From the IMG/VR virus record IMGVR_UViG_3300030333_006690, positions 1-30,517 of that record: a stretch of DNA of 30,517 nt, one strand, 5' to 3'. Shown here piece after piece: positions 28,502 to 30,517 of the stretch (positions are counted from its first letter, which is position 1; every line of letters starts with the position of its first letter). The translations under genes and the position numbers were made by a program. This DNA comes from a virus. A model generated the notes under the pieces. It had not been told where the DNA came from. It did not search any database and worked only from the letters and a program-made list of their open reading frames with translations.

Positions 28502-30151
28502 TCAGAAATATATAGCCGGTTCGTTTCGTTTATTCATGTTCGCCAAGCCTCTGCCACGAGCTATAGCTAGTGCAACCGCTCCGTCGATCTTGTCCGAGGA
28601 ATGTTTCTTTGAGAAGCGGATCAGGCCGTCTGCCTTTTGATCAGCCGCACAATTACTTAAGCACCACGACATAACGGGATGACCGTCGTGCCAAAGTGCT
28701 TCTTCCTCGATGTCATCGAGCAATTGTCGCGTGCCTGCCGTCATACCTGCTAATCCCTGGCTAACAGCGACAATAGGTACACCTTCGTCGGTTAGCGGAT
28801 TTGCAATCATGTCTGCACCCCACGGGTCAAAGCCAATTTCACGCACATCATAAAGATCGAGAGTTCTACGAACGACATCCAACATCGGTTGGGGGTCGAG
28901 TCGCTGTCCGCCCGCTTCATGTATATGACCTTCATCTTTCCATTGCCGATAAAAGGCCATACCATTGGCTTCACGCTCTTTGATTTTAGCACTAGGTACG
29001 AAAAACCATGGCAACACCCAAGCCTTCGGGTCTTGCTCTGTCGCAGGAAACCAAAGAACGTAACAGCTAAGGTCTTCGTGGCTCGCTAAGTCCAGACCAC
29101 CGTAACACTCTCTCCCGGCGAGATCAGGCATTTCTTCACAGCAGTAATTCCAGCACTGCATGTTGACGACCTTCTCGATTCCGGCAGTTGGAAGATTTAA
29201 TAGATACCGACGGAAAGCGTTTTGTTTAGCTGGCGAGTTCTTGGCTTCTAAGTAATGCTGTTCGATGGTTTCTTCCTGAACTGTATAACCGAGAGATGGC
29301 ATCGCTTTACGCCACTGCTCCGGTTCACCACATTTGTCAAAATCATCCTGACATTCAGCGTCAGCTTGAGCTAAAAAACAGAACACGTTCGGATCGACAA
29401 TGGTTCCATCAATCATCTTCTGTGTATATTCGTACTGTTCCCACCAGATCAGCGTTCTATCGGCAACACCGACTGTTGAAACACTGAGCATCATCGCATT
29501 CGGGCGTGCGGCACTGGCATAGGCTAAAGCGTCGTAAAGCACACGACTACGTTGAGCGTGTATTTCGTCAAATAATACGAGGTTGGGGTTAATACCTTCC
29601 ACACCTCTGGCACAGGCTTCCCCGGCAAGAGCCTGATAGAAACTACCGTTGGCGGGGAAGATGATTCTCTTCTTCGAATCTAATACCTTTAGCTTGCCAG
29701 CGATTGGTGGGCTTGAATTAACCATCGCGGCAGCTTCGCGGTAAATGATACCAGCCTGCTCACGGGTATGAGCCACACCGTAGATTTCCGCACGGTTGCC
29801 CTGCGTTAACAGATAAAGTACTGCCAGCCCGGCTGATATTGTGCTTTTGCCCTGCTTCTTAGCACACCACACAAAACCTTTCTTAAATCGATTTGTGCCG
29901 TCTTCGCGTTTCCACCCGAACAGAGGTTCGATAATGTCGTCCTTCTGCCAAGGCAAAAGCTTGAATGGTTTACCTGCGTGAATACCCATCGTGTGCCGCA
30001 AGTACTGCTCATAGAACGCTACTGCACCGTTCGCACCTTCTTCGTCGTAATAACATCCTTCACGGATAGCTAATTCATCATGCTCGTTTCTTACGAACTT
30101 GAGCCAGCCTTCCCGTTTAGCTTTTGCCTTTGCCGACTTCAGAGTTTTCAT
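28502..30151 (-). CDS. terminase large subunit
   Basis: The 549-aa packaging motor has an ATPase domain with Walker A CAKKQGKST (96-104) and Walker B LVLFDE (191-196). The nuclease domain has Asp354 in GGLDLAS, Asp442 in GFDPW and a C-terminal DGAVAL segment. It pumps DNA into the prohead and cuts concatemers. GAGG upstream and a TAATG overlap with the small subunit support the start. Confidence 0.95.
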   Translation of the reverse strand: MKTLKSAKAKAKREGWLKFVRNEHDELAIREGCYYDEEGANGAVAFYEQYLRHTMGIHAGKPFKLLPWQKDDIIEPLFGWKREDGTNRFKKGFVWCAKKQGKSTISAGLAVLYLLTQGNRAEIYGVAHTREQAGIIYREAAAMVNSSPPIAGKLKVLDSKKRIIFPANGSFYQALAGEACARGVEGINPNLVLFDEIHAQRSRVLYDALAYASAARPNAMMLSVSTVGVADRTLIWWEQYEYTQKMIDGTIVDPNVFCFLAQADAECQDDFDKCGEPEQWRKAMPSLGYTVQEETIEQHYLEAKNSPAKQNAFRRYLLNLPTAGIEKVVNMQCWNYCCEEMPDLAGRECYGGLDLASHEDLSCYVLWFPATEQDPKAWVLPWFFVPSAKIKEREANGMAFYRQWKDEGHIHEAGGQRLDPQPMLDVVRRTLDLYDVREIGFDPWGADMIANPLTDEGVPIVAVSQGLAGMTAGTRQLLDDIEEEALWHDGHPVMSWCLSNCAADQKADGLIRFSKKHSSDKIDGAVALAIARGRGLANMNKRNEPAIYF

Positions 30152-30517
30152 TAGTTAAACCTCGACAAGAACGAATCGAAATCATTCTTGACTTCCTCTT
30201 CGACCTGCACTCTCGCTCGGCTAGATGGCGTTAGACCAAACTCACACAGCCATTTACGGCAGGCTTCCATATTGCGCTCACGTACACGATCCCATTCGTG
30301 GCGGCGACTAAAGATGTTACCTTCTTTGTCCGTACAGACAGTCCAGGCTCCTTCTTTGGCTGTTACCTTTACAGCTTTACGCCAATCCGAATAAGTTTGG
30401 CAATACATAGCTAATGCGGTTGTATCTACCTCTGACAGGATGTTTAGCTTCCGTAGCATACCGGTGACGACTTTCCATTCGTGCTTCGCCATGCGATCTA
30501 AATAGGCTGGGCATTTG
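30151..30517 (-). CDS. terminase small subunit (P27-like), cut by the window edge
   Basis: The frame remains open to the right edge, so the N-terminus is missing; the ATG at 30492 is internal or an alternative start. The sequence KCPAYLDRMAKHEW, then GMLRKLNILSEVDTTALAMY, then the C-terminal FGLTPSSRARVQVEEE is the layout of P27-type small terminases. These bind the packaging site and recruit the large subunit. The gene order small then large terminase is usual. Confidence 0.85.
   Translation of the reverse strand, partial: KCPAYLDRMAKHEWKVVTGMLRKLNILSEVDTTALAMYCQTYSDWRKAVKVTAKEGAWTVCTDKEGNIFSRRHEWDRVRERNMEACRKWLCEFGLTPSSRARVQVEEEVKNDFDSFLSRFN

Overview
The window is most of a temperate, tailed (siphovirus-like) phage genome. 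It carries a complete HK97-type head and tail module, an integrase with a recognisable attP, and a lambdoid-style replication and recombination block. Nearly all genes lie on the minus strand, tightly packed with ATGA, TAATG, TGATG or GTGA start/stop overlaps and good Shine-Dalgarno sites. The host cannot be proven. The cysteine-rich tail proteins and the style of the integrase suggest a planctomycete or similar aquatic bacterium (inference). The attP core matches the 5' half of a bacterial initiator tRNA-fMet gene.

Layout, in the direction of minus-strand transcription from the right edge: terminase small subunit (cut by the window end), terminase large subunit, portal, ClpP-like prohead protease, a structured leader, HK97 major capsid protein, connector, head closure, gp10-like and tail terminator proteins, tail tube, tail chaperone pair joined by a GGGAAAC -1 frameshift site, tape measure, tail-tip and adhesin genes, a zinc-ribbon/phosphoribosyltransferase/HAD fusion, two small membrane proteins, and a strong intrinsic terminator at 14139-14181. 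One further coiled-coil/membrane gene follows that terminator.

Positions 11696-13944 hold the only plus-strand genes: a small protein, the tyrosine integrase, and a small convergent gene. The attP core at 12142-12182 lies between five copies of GTACAACA that look like integrase arm sites.

Positions 11451-5364 are an early operon on the minus strand: excisionase-like MerR-fold protein, HTH/zinc-ribbon protein, Rad52-like annealing protein, SSB-like protein, lambda O-like initiator with internal 24-bp iterons (a likely origin), DUF3310, tandem Lar-like zinc protein, DNA methyltransferase, two nuclease-fold proteins, and several very small zinc-ribbon or membrane proteins.

Positions 1-5300 hold short gene blocks (HTH regulator, DNA ligase, GP88-like Cys protein, small unknowns). 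They are separated by two diverged copies of a non-coding element of about 700 bp (2167-2864 and 4131-4826). Part of a third, inverted copy lies at the left edge, next to an array of eleven 13-14-bp repeats. This dispersed, hairpin-rich, non-coding element is the least explained and most interesting feature of the window.
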